Origin: an uncultured Pirellulaceae bacterium
Lineage (GTDB): Bacteria; Planctomycetota; Planctomycetia; Pirellulales; Pirellulaceae
Direction: 5' to 3'
Length of the DNA stretch: 28,748 bases
NCBI GenBank assembly: GCA_934278005.1
Contig: CAKQWG010000016.1
Location: forward strand, 1-28,748
Shown: one piece after another, positions 1-7,129 of the stretch
How the letters are laid out: each line of letters opens with the position of its first letter
Position numbering within the stretch: the first letter of the stretch is position 1
Translations under genes and position numbers: made by a program
The notes under the pieces: model-generated
Told to the model about the DNA's origin: nothing
The model's database searches: none
The model's input: only the letters and a program-made list of their open reading frames with translations

Positions 1-1185
1 CGCTTTGGAGTGGGAGTGCTAGTGGTCGCCTCGCTGGTGATCGCTGTCATTCTCATTCTATTTTTTGGCGCAGCCCCGAATTTCTTTGTCGAACGCTATA
101 CCGTCACCATCCGCTTCGATGCCGCCCCAGGAGTCGGTCCTGACACACCGGTGCGCAAGAACGGCGTACAGATCGGTCGCGTCAAGTCGGTGCAACTGCT
201 GGATGAGGAGGGTGTCGATCTTACACTTGAGCTCGATTCGAAATTCAAAGTTCGTGCGCGTGAATTGCCCCAGATCGGCAAGGGCTCGCTGATCACGGGC
301 GATGCGGTAGTCGAATTTGTGCCTCCCTCTCAGGACAGTCTGATTGCGCGGTTCGATGGGGCAGCCGGTTCTCCGCGCGATGCATCGCTGGACGAAAACG
401 AGATGCTCCTAGCTTCGACACCAATCAAGGACGGCGACTTCTTTCGTGGCGGTCGCGTAGCCGCAGATCCCCTGGATGCACTGCTCAATATGCAGGAGGG
501 ATTCGGCACTACGCTGACTGCCATTGAGTCGGCGGGCAACCAGGTTACAGCACTCGCCTTGGACGTTCGCAAGTTAATCGGCAGCGGCGATGGAGCCATG
601 CAAGATCTTGCCCGCAAGACCGACGCCACTATCGACAGCTTCAACCGCACGCTGAATTCGATTGAGAATGTATTCAACGACCCGAGCATCAAGATGACGC
701 TCGACACGCTCGCCGCCAGATTGCCCGAGATTGTCAACGAGGCCGAAGCGGTGATGCGTCAGACCGGCGCTACGCTGGCCGCCTTCGAAGACACCGGCCG
801 CGCCGCCGAGGAGACGGTCCGCGGAGTGACGCAAACGGTTCGGCACATCAATCAAATTACGGAGCCACTGGGACGCAACGGCGAAAAATTGGTTGGCGAC
901 GCCGTGCGCACGCTCGACAATTTGAATTTGTTGCTAGTCGACTTGCGCGGCGTGGCGGCACGCTTTAATGATGGTCAGGGAACGGTCGCCAAATTAATGG
1001 ACGACCCACAGCTTTATTACACGCTGATCAATACGCTGGAGAATGTGGAGACGCTGACTCGCAAGCTCGAGCCAATCGTCGACGACGCCCGCGTCTTTAC
1101 CGACAAAGTCGCCCGGCAACCCTCGAGCCTGATCGACATCCGCGGCGCTATCTCTGGGCGACCGCTGGGAGCCGGCGTCAAGTAG
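1..1185 (+). CDS. MlaD/MCE-domain lipid transport protein (5' end cut by window)
   Basis: This is a periplasmic, membrane-anchored substrate-binding component of a lipid ABC transporter of the Mla/MCE type. The frame is open from base 1. The first visible residues form a transmembrane helix of about 20 hydrophobic residues. An MCE domain follows (about residues 27-110 counted from the GTG at 10), with the family signature of a Val-Arg-Lys-Asn-Gly turn followed by Ile-Gly-Arg-Val. The rest, to residue 391, is helical with Gln/Asn/Asp-rich heptad-like segments, as expected for the tunnel-forming or dimerising C-terminal region. The GTG at 10 lies just inside the membrane helix, so the true start is almost certainly upstream of the window and the gene is partial. 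MlaE permease and MlaF ATPase genes would be expected upstream, but this cannot be seen. The role in phospholipid trafficking between membranes is inferred from the family. Confidence 0.88.
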   Translation, partial: RFGVGVLVVASLVIAVILILFFGAAPNFFVERYTVTIRFDAAPGVGPDTPVRKNGVQIGRVKSVQLLDEEGVDLTLELDSKFKVRARELPQIGKGSLITGDAVVEFVPPSQDSLIARFDGAAGSPRDASLDENEMLLASTPIKDGDFFRGGRVAADPLDALLNMQEGFGTTLTAIESAGNQVTALALDVRKLIGSGDGAMQDLARKTDATIDSFNRTLNSIENVFNDPSIKMTLDTLAARLPEIVNEAEAVMRQTGATLAAFEDTGRAAEETVRGVTQTVRHINQITEPLGRNGEKLVGDAVRTLDNLNLLLVDLRGVAARFNDGQGTVAKLMDDPQLYYTLINTLENVETLTRKLEPIVDDARVFTDKVARQPSSLIDIRGAISGRPLGAGVK

Positions 1186-1540
1186 GTCGCAGCTGGCAAG
1201 GCGGATAGCCTCGAAAAAAATATTTTCGTAGCGCGCCTAGCCCCCTTGAACCATCGTAGGTGCAGTTGCCGAGATAGCCGCTTAACGGGGATGCGTTCCC
1301 CGTTGACAAACCCTACCGGTTTGCCGCCGGTCCGCCAACGCGCAGCGCCGCTCAAGCTCGGCTGCCATTCTGCGTTGACCTGAATAAGCTATCAACTATA
1401 GTCCTACACCGGTGGTGTTAGTTCTTGAGCGAGGCGGTATTCTTTCGACTTGCCTCTTTCCTTGGGCGCCAGCCTTTTTTTCCGCCAATGCTTGACTAGC
1501 GGTGTGCCGCTAGCATTGGTGAATTCTCTATGGAATACAC
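1186..1540. other. Intergenic region between mlaD-like gene and sulP, with several inverted repeats
   Basis: There is no convincing gene in these 355 bases. The stretch holds an AT-rich inverted repeat at 1212-1228, a perfect 8-bp stem AACGGGGA/TCCCCGTT at 1284-1304 with a 5-nt loop, a small stem ACACC/GGTGT at 1406-1418, and the stronger hairpin at 1485-1519 listed separately. The 1284-1304 hairpin could terminate the mlaD-like transcript, but no T-run follows it, so that is only a guess. Confidence 0.5.
1485..1519 (+). promoter_or_regulatory. Extended hairpin in the sulP upstream region
   Basis: CCAATG (1485-1490) pairs with CATTGG (1514-1519), and CTAGCGG (1496-1502) pairs with CCGCTAG (1507-1513) around a TGTG loop. 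A 5-nt bulge (1491-1495) lies on the 5' side only. That gives 13 paired bases ending 21 nt before the sulP ATG. It is not followed by a T-run, so it reads better as a leader structure or a palindromic protein-binding site than as a terminator. The pairing is seen directly; the role is inferred. Confidence 0.45.
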
Positions 1541-3370
1541 ATGCTCAATTTTTTTCGTTTAGAATCTCGCTCGATTAAAAATGATGTTCTGTCTGGGTTG
1601 ACAGTCGCCCTGGCGCTGGTCCCAGAGGCGATAGCTTTTGCCTTTGTCGCGGGTGTCTCCCCCTTAATTGGACTCTACTCAGCCTTCTTCATCGGGTTGA
1701 TCACGGCAGTCTTTGGTGGACGCCCAGGTATGATCTCGGGTGCCACCGGGGCCATGGCGGTCGTGGTCGTGGCGCTAGTTGCCACCTATGGCGTGGAATA
1801 CCTGTTTCCGACCGTCATTTTGTGCGGACTGTTGCAAGTGGCCGTGGGACTCGGTCGGCTTGGAAAATTGATTCGCATGGTTCCGCATCCGGTCATGCTC
1901 GGCTTCGTCAATGGACTGGCCATCGTGATTGGGCTAGCGCAGCTTGCTAGCTTCAAGACGCTCTCGCCTCACGGCGGACTGGTATATTTGCAAGGCACAC
2001 CGCTGCTACTGATGTTGCTGCTGGTGGGCGCAACCATGGGGATCATTTGGCTGCTGCCCAAATTCAGTCGTGCTGTTCCCGCGTCGCTGGCGGCCATTCT
2101 AGTCGTAACGCTGGCCTCGATCGCTATCAATCGAGCCACCAGCCCCGCCGATGGACCACAAACCCTGGCGACCGTAGGAGACATGCTGCGCACGAATGTC
2201 ATAGCTACCAAGCTGGCCGATCTTCGCAGCGACGCAGCCACCACGCAATTGGCCGGCACTCACGCAGTCAGCGGTCCGGTCGCTGGGCCCGTCTTAGCCG
2301 ACCAAGCGCGGCTGAATCCGGTGAGCGGCCCGCGTGCGACCGCCGGTGGATCGGCTCTGCCCGCGTCTACTGCGCAGCTGAGCGAACCGGAGGCCAGCTT
2401 GCCTCCGCTCTCGCAGGCAGAGCTGGACGAACTGGCTGGTGATGACGCAGGCATCAGCGGCGGTCTGCCGATGCCATTTTTCTTAGAATACACCATGGTG
2501 CCGGTAACGCTTGAGACGCTGTGGATTATCTTCCCGTTTGCGGTCGTCTTGTGTGGCGTGGGCCTAATAGAGTCGCTGATGACAATGACCCTGATCGACG
2601 AGATCACCGAGACGCGCGGCCGAGGCAATCGCGAGTGCATCGGACAGGGTGCAGCGAATATTGTGTGCGGTCTGTTTGGCGGCATGGGCGGCTGTGCCAT
2701 GATTGGTCAGTCGCTGATCAACGTTAATTCGGGAGGGCGCGGCCGATTGTCCGGCATCACGGCTGCCGTGTGCCTACTGATGTTCGTGCTCTTTCTAGCG
2801 CCGCTCATCGAACAGATCCCGATGGCCGCGCTAGTGGGCGTGATGTTCATGGTGGTCATTGGCACTTTCGAATGGGCGTCGCTAAAGATGTTCCGCCGCA
2901 TGCCGCGCAGCGACGTGCTGGTAATGAGCTTGGTAACGGCCTATACCGTGGTCATGCACGATTTGGCTTCGGCGGTAATACTGGGAGTCGTCGTATCGGC
3001 CCTGGTATTCGCGTGGCAGCATGCCACGCACATGATGGCGGATGTCAAATACAACGAGCACGGCAGCAAGATCTACCAATTGCACGGTCCGTTGTTTTTT
3101 GCCTCGGTGGCATCATTTAAGGAGATGTTTGACGTGGCCAGCGACCCGCAAGACGTAGTCATCGACTTCTATTACACGCGCGTTTACGATCAATCGGGAC
3201 TGGAAGCCATCAATAGCTTAGCCGAGAAATATCAGGCGGTAGGCAAGCGATTGCATGTGACGCACCTCAGCGCTGAATGCCGCAGTCTGCTCGATCAAGC
3301 GGGCGATTTGGTAGAGGTCAATCTTTCCGAGGACCCGCAGTATCACTTGGCCACGGATCGACTGGGCTAA
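1541..3370 (+). CDS. SulP family inorganic anion transporter with C-terminal STAS domain and a large hydrophilic insert
   Basis: This is a secondary anion transporter of the inner membrane (SulP family; sulfate, bicarbonate or similar anions). The N-terminal half has the family start ([14 protein letters not shown]) and multiple membrane helices. The strongly conserved core [20 protein letters not shown] lies at residues 341-360, followed by [14 protein letters not shown] and [17 protein letters not shown] domain occupies about residues 510-600. Residues 216-306, between a TVGDM motif and a GGLP motif, form an Ala/Pro/Ser/Gly/Asp-rich stretch with no membrane character. From memory, related transporters join these two motifs almost directly, so this looks like a lineage-specific insert of about 90 residues. 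At 609 aa the protein is correspondingly longer than its usual relatives. The ATG at 1541 is chosen because it directly begins the conserved N-terminus. The substrate cannot be told from sequence. Confidence 0.93.
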   Translation: MLNFFRLESRSIKNDVLSGLTVALALVPEAIAFAFVAGVSPLIGLYSAFFIGLITAVFGGRPGMISGATGAMAVVVVALVATYGVEYLFPTVILCGLLQVAVGLGRLGKLIRMVPHPVMLGFVNGLAIVIGLAQLASFKTLSPHGGLVYLQGTPLLLMLLLVGATMGIIWLLPKFSRAVPASLAAILVVTLASIAINRATSPADGPQTLATVGDMLRTNVIATKLADLRSDAATTQLAGTHAVSGPVAGPVLADQARLNPVSGPRATAGGSALPASTAQLSEPEASLPPLSQAELDELAGDDAGISGGLPMPFFLEYTMVPVTLETLWIIFPFAVVLCGVGLIESLMTMTLIDEITETRGRGNRECIGQGAANIVCGLFGGMGGCAMIGQSLINVNSGGRGRLSGITAAVCLLMFVLFLAPLIEQIPMAALVGVMFMVVIGTFEWASLKMFRRMPRSDVLVMSLVTAYTVVMHDLASAVILGVVVSALVFAWQHATHMMADVKYNEHGSKIYQLHGPLFFASVASFKEMFDVASDPQDVVIDFYYTRVYDQSGLEAINSLAEKYQAVGKRLHVTHLSAECRSLLDQAGDLVEVNLSEDPQYHLATDRLG

Positions 3371-3457
3371 TTGCAAGCCCTGTTGAACGGCGCGGGTTTG
3401 CGTTATCTTATGGGACGATCTACATCGCTTAGACAACTGGTTTGGAACGCAAAAACT

Positions 3458-4279
3458 ATGACTCATACACTTGCTATCCATGGGGCGGCCGGCCGCATGG
3501 GCAAGCGACTCGTCGCCCTGGCTAGCCAAGACAAAGACTTCCAAATCGTGGCAGCCTTGGACAATTTCAGTCACCCTGCACACGGCCAGGACGCAGGCCT
3601 ACTGGCCGGCGTGGAGCCGCTCAACGTTCCCCTCAGCGCGACCTGGCCCGAGGCGGTGGACGGGACTGTGGACGGACCTGTGGACGTCGCGATCGACTTT
3701 TCCATCCCTGCCGCTTGCTCTGCGGCGGTGCGCCATTGCCACGCGCAGCACATCCCGCTGGTCGTTGCTACGACGGGCCTGAGCACTGCGCAGATTGCCG
3801 AAATCGAGGACGCGGCCCAAGCTATCCCCATCTGCTGGGCACCCAGTATGTCGCTAGCTGTCAACCTGACCATGAAGCTGGCTCAGCAGGCTGCCCGAGC
3901 CTTACAGCATGTGCCCAACGGAGTAGATGTCGAGATCATCGAACGGCATCATCGTTTTAAAGAGGATGCACCCAGCGGCACTGCGCTGAAATTCGGTGAA
4001 ATCATCGCACAAGAAATGGGATTGACCGAACATGTCCACGGGCGTGAGGGACAGTGCGGCCAGCGAACTCGTAACGAGATCGGCTATCACGCGGTCCGCA
4101 CCGGCGACAATCCGGGCGAGCACACCATTGTGTTCGGCTTGCTGGGCGAGGTGATCGAGCTGCGCGTGGCAGCCTCTAATCGCGATTGCTACGCCTCGGG
4201 TGCACTGGCTGCAGCTAAGTTTTTACTTGGCAAGCCCGCTGGTTTATACAGCATGTTCGACGTGCTGGGACTGGCTTAG
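3458..4279 (+). CDS. dapB: 4-hydroxy-tetrahydrodipicolinate reductase
   Basis: This enzyme reduces the dehydrated product of DapA to tetrahydrodipicolinate with NAD(P)H, in cytoplasmic lysine and diaminopimelate synthesis. The 273-aa product has the usual length. It shows the dinucleotide-binding loop GAAGRMG at residues 9-15, a TTGL segment, and the catalytic and substrate-binding block with His164-His165 and Lys168 followed by DAPSGTA. The C-terminal motif EIGYHAVRTGDNPGEH follows. The frame opens further upstream (TTG at 3371), but those codons encode nothing DapB-like, and the ATG at 3458 places the Rossmann loop at the expected distance. Residues 67-78 (VDGT-VDGP-VDVA) come from an in-frame 12-bp tandem repeat. 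The gene starts 87 nt after sulP and is followed 5 nt later by a small Cys/His protein, with which it probably forms an operon. Confidence 0.95.
   Translation: MTHTLAIHGAAGRMGKRLVALASQDKDFQIVAALDNFSHPAHGQDAGLLAGVEPLNVPLSATWPEAVDGTVDGPVDVAIDFSIPAACSAAVRHCHAQHIPLVVATTGLSTAQIAEIEDAAQAIPICWAPSMSLAVNLTMKLAQQAARALQHVPNGVDVEIIERHHRFKEDAPSGTALKFGEIIAQEMGLTEHVHGREGQCGQRTRNEIGYHAVRTGDNPGEHTIVFGLLGEVIELRVAASNRDCYASGALAAAKFLLGKPAGLYSMFDVLGLA
3656..3691 (+). repeat. 12-bp in-frame tandem repeat inside dapB
   Basis: Three adjacent 12-bp units, GTGGACGGGACT, GTGGACGGACCT and GTGGACGTCGCG, encode VDGT, VDGP and VDVA in dapB. The third unit matches the first two only in its first seven bases. The repeat lies just before the conserved VAIDFS strand, in a surface-loop position. 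Confidence 0.7.
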
Positions 4280-4284
4280 TCGGC

Positions 4285-4650
4285 ATGGCCAAGTGCGACG
4301 AAGGTTATCTGTGCGAGGTGTGCGGCGAAGAGGTCGAGGGGCTGACTAATAGCGCATTGTATTTACAGTACGTCATCGGCTGGATCGACCCGGAGACTCT
4401 GCACACTCGTCGCGAGTGCCATCTGCGCTGCCTGCCTAGTCTGGCACAGTACATCGAAGATGATCGCTTTGAGCCCGCCGTGCACATCGACGATGTGTTC
4501 GATCGTCGCCAGCTCGATGCTGATTTTGTGAGCCAGCAAACGCAGTTAGTCACCCGCGGCTACCAGCGGTTGTGGGAGATACAAACCAAGCGTCGTGGCT
4601 TGACCGTGGCCGATTATCCGCTGCCCGAGGCCCAGCAGCGCTGGCGCTAG
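4285..4650 (+). CDS. Small conserved Cys/His protein, possible zinc-binding, unknown function
   Basis: This is a 121-aa cytoplasmic protein with no signal peptide or membrane helix. Near the N-terminus is C10-x2-C13, and a second cluster has H46-x2-C49 with C45 and H40 nearby. These could together hold a zinc ion as a knuckle or treble-clef-like unit. The middle is acidic, and the C-terminus has a basic helix followed by a Tyr-Pro-Leu-Pro segment. It resembles a hypothetical family I recall from Rhodopirellula-like planctomycetes, but I know no function for it. It starts 5 nt after the dapB stop, so the two are almost certainly co-transcribed. That does not prove a role in lysine or peptidoglycan precursor synthesis. 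The ATG at 4285 is the first in-frame start and immediately precedes the Cys cluster. Confidence 0.82.
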   Translation: MAKCDEGYLCEVCGEEVEGLTNSALYLQYVIGWIDPETLHTRRECHLRCLPSLAQYIEDDRFEPAVHIDDVFDRRQLDADFVSQQTQLVTRGYQRLWEIQTKRRGLTVADYPLPEAQQRWR

Positions 4651-4658
4651 CTTAGACA

Positions 4659-4698
4659 TGTCCAGCCCGCAGCAGTTTATACCTGTCCAGCCCGCAGC
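4659..4698. repeat. Direct repeat pair, 15 bp
   Basis: TGTCCAGCCCGCAGC occurs at 4659-4673 and again, perfectly, at 4684-4698, a 25-bp period. It lies 8 nt after the stop of the Cys/His protein gene. Confidence 0.75.
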
Positions 4699-4705
4699 CG
4701 ACGGC

Positions 4706-4719
4706 GCTCGTTAACGAGC
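4706..4719. repeat. 14-bp perfect palindrome GCTCGTTAACGAGC
   Basis: This is a self-complementary 14-mer directly after the 15-bp direct repeats. It could be an operator site or part of a dispersed repeat. Only the symmetry is observed. Confidence 0.6.
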
Positions 4720-4746
4720 TAACGATTCGACCGAAACACCGCATAG

Positions 4747-4928
4747 GCCGCGTAGCGACTGCTTGAAGCGCTGCACCGAGAACACCCCAACATCAAACGC
4801 TGAGATCAGCTTGTGGGCCGCGTGGCGGCTCCTTGTAGTGCGGCGACTTGTCGCCGCTTTAGCGCCCGCTCAGCTGCAGAGATTGCGAGACGGTAGGTGT
4901 TGTTGTGCCGCGCGGCGGCTGCTTGCAG
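4747..4928. repeat. Three diverged copies of a 22-bp unit
   Basis: Related 22-mers lie at 4747-4768, 4817-4838 and 4907-4928. They share the pattern GCCGCG-(T/C)-(A/G)-GCG-(A/G)-CT-(G/C)-CTTG-N-AG. Copies two and three contain an inverted repeat GCCGC...GCGGC, so each could fold as a short stem. Starts are 70 and 90 bp apart. This looks like a decayed small interspersed or REP-like array. Confidence 0.6.
4840..4857 (+). terminator. GC-rich perfect hairpin followed by TTT (possible terminator or REP-like stem)
   Basis: GCGGCGAC (4840-4847) and GTCGCCGC (4850-4857) are perfect complements separated by TT, and the stem is followed by TTTA. It lies 190 nt after the last stop of the dapB operon, directly after the second 22-bp repeat copy. 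It could therefore equally be part of that repeat element. Its use as a rho-independent terminator is inferred only from shape. Confidence 0.4.
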
Positions 4929-5278
4929 TTCTTGCAATTTCGTCGCAACCTTGCCGTCTTCTTTTTCCTAGCACTTAGCGCTTGCTCTACAGTAACATCC
5001 CTAGTTGCAATGTAGGACCAAACGCTTTGCAACAGACAAGGGAAGTGCTGTGAAGTGCCTTCACCTGCGCAGGCCGCGATTAACGGCTGGTTGGCAGGGT
5101 GGTGCTCCAGCGTGCCTTTCCTTTCGCATGGTAGCCTCATGCGCTGCGGCCTACTACGGTTCGGCGTTCAACAATTCAGTCTCTTCCCTGAAGCGCCTTT
5201 CCATTTACCCGATGCCACTTCCAGCGTTGATCTCGCTCAGCTGTAAAACAGCGTCCGGGGGGAACATCGCGGCACGCC

Positions 5279-5307
5279 TTCAACTGTGTACGAGGCAGGG
5301 CTATAAT
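5279..5307 (+). promoter_or_regulatory. Candidate sigma-70-type promoter for gcvT
   Basis: A perfect TATAAT -10 box lies at 5302-5307. A weak -35 (TTCAAC, 5279-5284) precedes it with a 17-bp spacer. Transcription would start near 5314. That leaves a leader of about 70 nt before the GTG at 5384, and makes the more upstream GTG at 5318 an unlikely start. Confidence 0.5.
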
Positions 5308-5383
5308 GCGGAGTTGAGTGAAAATTGCTCCTGTTCGCTGGAAATCCGATCGATTCCAATCCGTCCACAGAAAGTACCCGAGG

Positions 5384-6529
5384 GTGTCTCAACCTGATCT
5401 CACGCCAGGCGCCGCAGGGCCCGCGACTACACCGCTGACCGCGTGGCATATCGCTCGTGGAGCGCGGATGGCCGAATTCGCGGGCTTTAATATGCCCATT
5501 CAGTACTCGTCGATCGTTACCGAGCATACGGCCACGCGACAAGCGGCCGGCCTGTTCGACGTCTCGCATATGGGGCGTTTGCGGTTCGAAGGCGCGCGGG
5601 CCCACCTACTGCTCGACCACTTGCTAACCCGCCGCGTGGCGGACATGCGGCCCGGCATGCTCCGCTACTCCATGATGTGCAATGAGCAGGGTGGAATCCT
5701 AGATGATGTACTGGTCGCCAACCTGGAGAGCCCCAGCAGTCGTCAGTTCTTTTTGCTCGTCGTCAATGCCGGAAATCGCCACAAGATCTTGAAGTGGATC
5801 GAGCCTCACTTGGCCGACTTCCCCGATGTCGAATTCCGCGACGCTACCGAATCGACGGCGATGGTCGCTGTGCAGGGTCCCAAGTCGGCCGCTATCGCTG
5901 AGAAACTCTTCAGCCCAAAAGTCCTACAGCTGAAAAACTTCCGCGGGCTGGTGACCGAGCAGATGAGCAAGCCATGCATCGTCAGTCGTACTGGCTATAC
6001 CGGCGAGGATGGTTTTGAACTCATTGTCCGCGATGAAGATGCAGCCCGAGTGTGGGAAAACCTGATGCTAGCCGGACGCGAATACGGGATTGAACCGGCG
6101 GGCCTGGGGGCGCGTGACACGCTGCGTCTAGAAGCTGGCATGCCGCTCTATGGTCACGAATTGAGTGAAAGTATCGACCCCTTCACCGCTGGCCTAGACT
6201 TCGCCGTCTCGCTCGGTGAGCGCAGCTTTGTGGGCTCCGATGCGCTGGCCCAGCTTAAGCATGGACCGCGCGCCATGCAGCGAATCGGTTTGCAGCTCGG
6301 TGGACGCCGCGCCGCTCGCGAGGGTGCAGGACTGGTCGATAGCGATGGACGCTCGGTTGGCCGAGTGACTAGCGGTACATTTTCGCCCACCTTACAATTA
6401 CCGATCGCTATGGCTTACGTGGCTTCCGAACTTGCCACCGTTGGCACAAGCATCGAAGTCGACATACGCGGCACCGCGGCTGAAGCTCAAATCGTGCCAT
6501 TGCCGTTTTACAAAACCACCAAGGAATGA
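5384..6529 (+). CDS. gcvT: Glycine cleavage system T protein (aminomethyltransferase)
   Basis: GcvT takes the aminomethyl group from lipoylated GcvH, releases ammonia and makes 5,10-methylene-tetrahydrofolate. The conserved start TPLTAWHIARGARMAEFAGF matches the family N-terminus. Further conserved segments are MPIQYSS, LFDVSHMGR, ARDTLRLEAGMPLYGHEL and VTSGTFSPTL near the C-terminus. With the GTG at 5384 the product is 381 aa, close to family size, with about 15 residues ahead of the conserved block. The frame extends to a GTG at 5318 that has a GGAG 4 nt upstream, but that start adds non-conserved residues and sits almost on the predicted transcription start. The stop is 3 nt before gcvH, whose ribosome-binding site AAGGA overlaps the gcvT end. 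The two are clearly one operon. Confidence 0.93.
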   Translation: MSQPDLTPGAAGPATTPLTAWHIARGARMAEFAGFNMPIQYSSIVTEHTATRQAAGLFDVSHMGRLRFEGARAHLLLDHLLTRRVADMRPGMLRYSMMCNEQGGILDDVLVANLESPSSRQFFLLVVNAGNRHKILKWIEPHLADFPDVEFRDATESTAMVAVQGPKSAAIAEKLFSPKVLQLKNFRGLVTEQMSKPCIVSRTGYTGEDGFELIVRDEDAARVWENLMLAGREYGIEPAGLGARDTLRLEAGMPLYGHELSESIDPFTAGLDFAVSLGERSFVGSDALAQLKHGPRAMQRIGLQLGGRRAAREGAGLVDSDGRSVGRVTSGTFSPTLQLPIAMAYVASELATVGTSIEVDIRGTAAEAQIVPLPFYKTTKE

Positions 6530-6532
6530 TGC

Positions 6533-6925
6533 ATGCAACCCGAACAGCTGAAATACAATCCATCCCACGAATGGTTGGCAGTCACGGAAAACAACGGCGA
6601 GCGGATTGGCACCATCGGCATCACTGATTTCGCCCTTGAGCAACTGACCGACTTGGTTTACATGGCTCTGCCTAAAATAGGCACCAAACTGACCGCCGGA
6701 GCAGAATTTGGTGAAGTGGAATCGGTCAAAGCAGTTAGTCCACTCTATAGCCCGGTCGACGGCGAAGTCGTCGAGGTGCACGACGCGCTAACAGACAAAC
6801 TCGAGCAATTGGCCGCCGACCCGTTTGGCGAGGGCTGGATGATCAAAGTTAAGCTGGCCCCGGACGCCCAGCTCGACAGCCTGCTCGACCACACAGCTTA
6901 TAAGCAGCAGTGCGCTGACTCGTAA
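6533..6925 (+). CDS. gcvH: Glycine cleavage system H protein
   Basis: This is the small lipoyl carrier that shuttles the aminomethyl intermediate among P, T and L proteins. The 130-aa product has the family size. It shows the start motif YNPSHEWL, the GITDFALEQLTDLVYMALP block, and the lipoylation site ESVKAVS with Lys66 as the lipoyl-bearing residue. SPVDGEVVEVH and GWMIKVKL follow, as in known H proteins. The ATG at 6533 has an AAGGA ribosome-binding site at 6521-6525. It follows gcvT by 3 nt. The lipoate ligase encoded three genes downstream is the obvious candidate for modifying Lys66. Confidence 0.97.
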   Translation: MQPEQLKYNPSHEWLAVTENNGERIGTIGITDFALEQLTDLVYMALPKIGTKLTAGAEFGEVESVKAVSPLYSPVDGEVVEVHDALTDKLEQLAADPFGEGWMIKVKLAPDAQLDSLLDHTAYKQQCADS

Positions 6926-7129
6926 GAGCGCCATCCCGCTAGCTATAAATTGGTGTGTACCCCCTCCCATTTGGAGGTCGAACCGCTTGTCAGCCTTCGT
7001 TACACTAAGTCAACTGTTCCCTTTCGATTATTCGCGCCCCTATTGAGCGTGTGCGACCAAGTCAAACGACTTGAACTGCGGAATTTGTTCTTTCACAATT
7101 CGATCCTTTCACTTTAATGATCATCGGTC
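6926..7129. other. 204-nt gap between gcvH and gcvPA
   Basis: This gap is larger than the others inside the locus. It contains a TATAAA at 6944-6949 without a matching -35, and a small stem CCTCC/GGAGG at 6963-6977. The gcvPA start at 7130 has no recognisable Shine-Dalgarno sequence. The gap may hold an internal promoter or processing site, which would let gcvPA-gcvPB-lplA be expressed separately from gcvT-gcvH. That is inference. Confidence 0.35.

Larger units (their letters stand above)
4651..5383. other. Repeat-rich intergenic region upstream of the glycine cleavage locus
   Basis: No credible gene is seen in 733 bases. The short open frames here have Cys/Arg-rich, unstructured translations on both strands. 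The stretch contains a pair of 15-bp direct repeats, a 14-bp palindrome, three diverged copies of a 22-bp unit and a strong GC hairpin (each listed separately). It ends with a good candidate promoter for gcvT. No glycine riboswitch core is seen. Confidence 0.6.

Noticed and set aside
3364..3380. Stem GGGCT/AGCCC at the end of sulP as a terminator
   Set aside because: Only 5 bp, overlapping the stop codon, with no T-run.
4651..5383. Glycine riboswitch ahead of gcvT
   Set aside because: Expected for a gcv operon, but I find no conserved glycine-aptamer core in this stretch or in the gcvH-gcvPA gap.
5318..5383. Upstream GTG as gcvT start
   Set aside because: It has a GGAG nearby but lies about 4 nt from the predicted transcription start and adds non-conserved residues; GTG 5384 fits the family better.
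5005..5397. Open frame across the region before gcvT
   Set aside because: The translation is Cys/Arg/Ser-rich without any conserved pattern, and it overlaps the predicted gcvT promoter and start.
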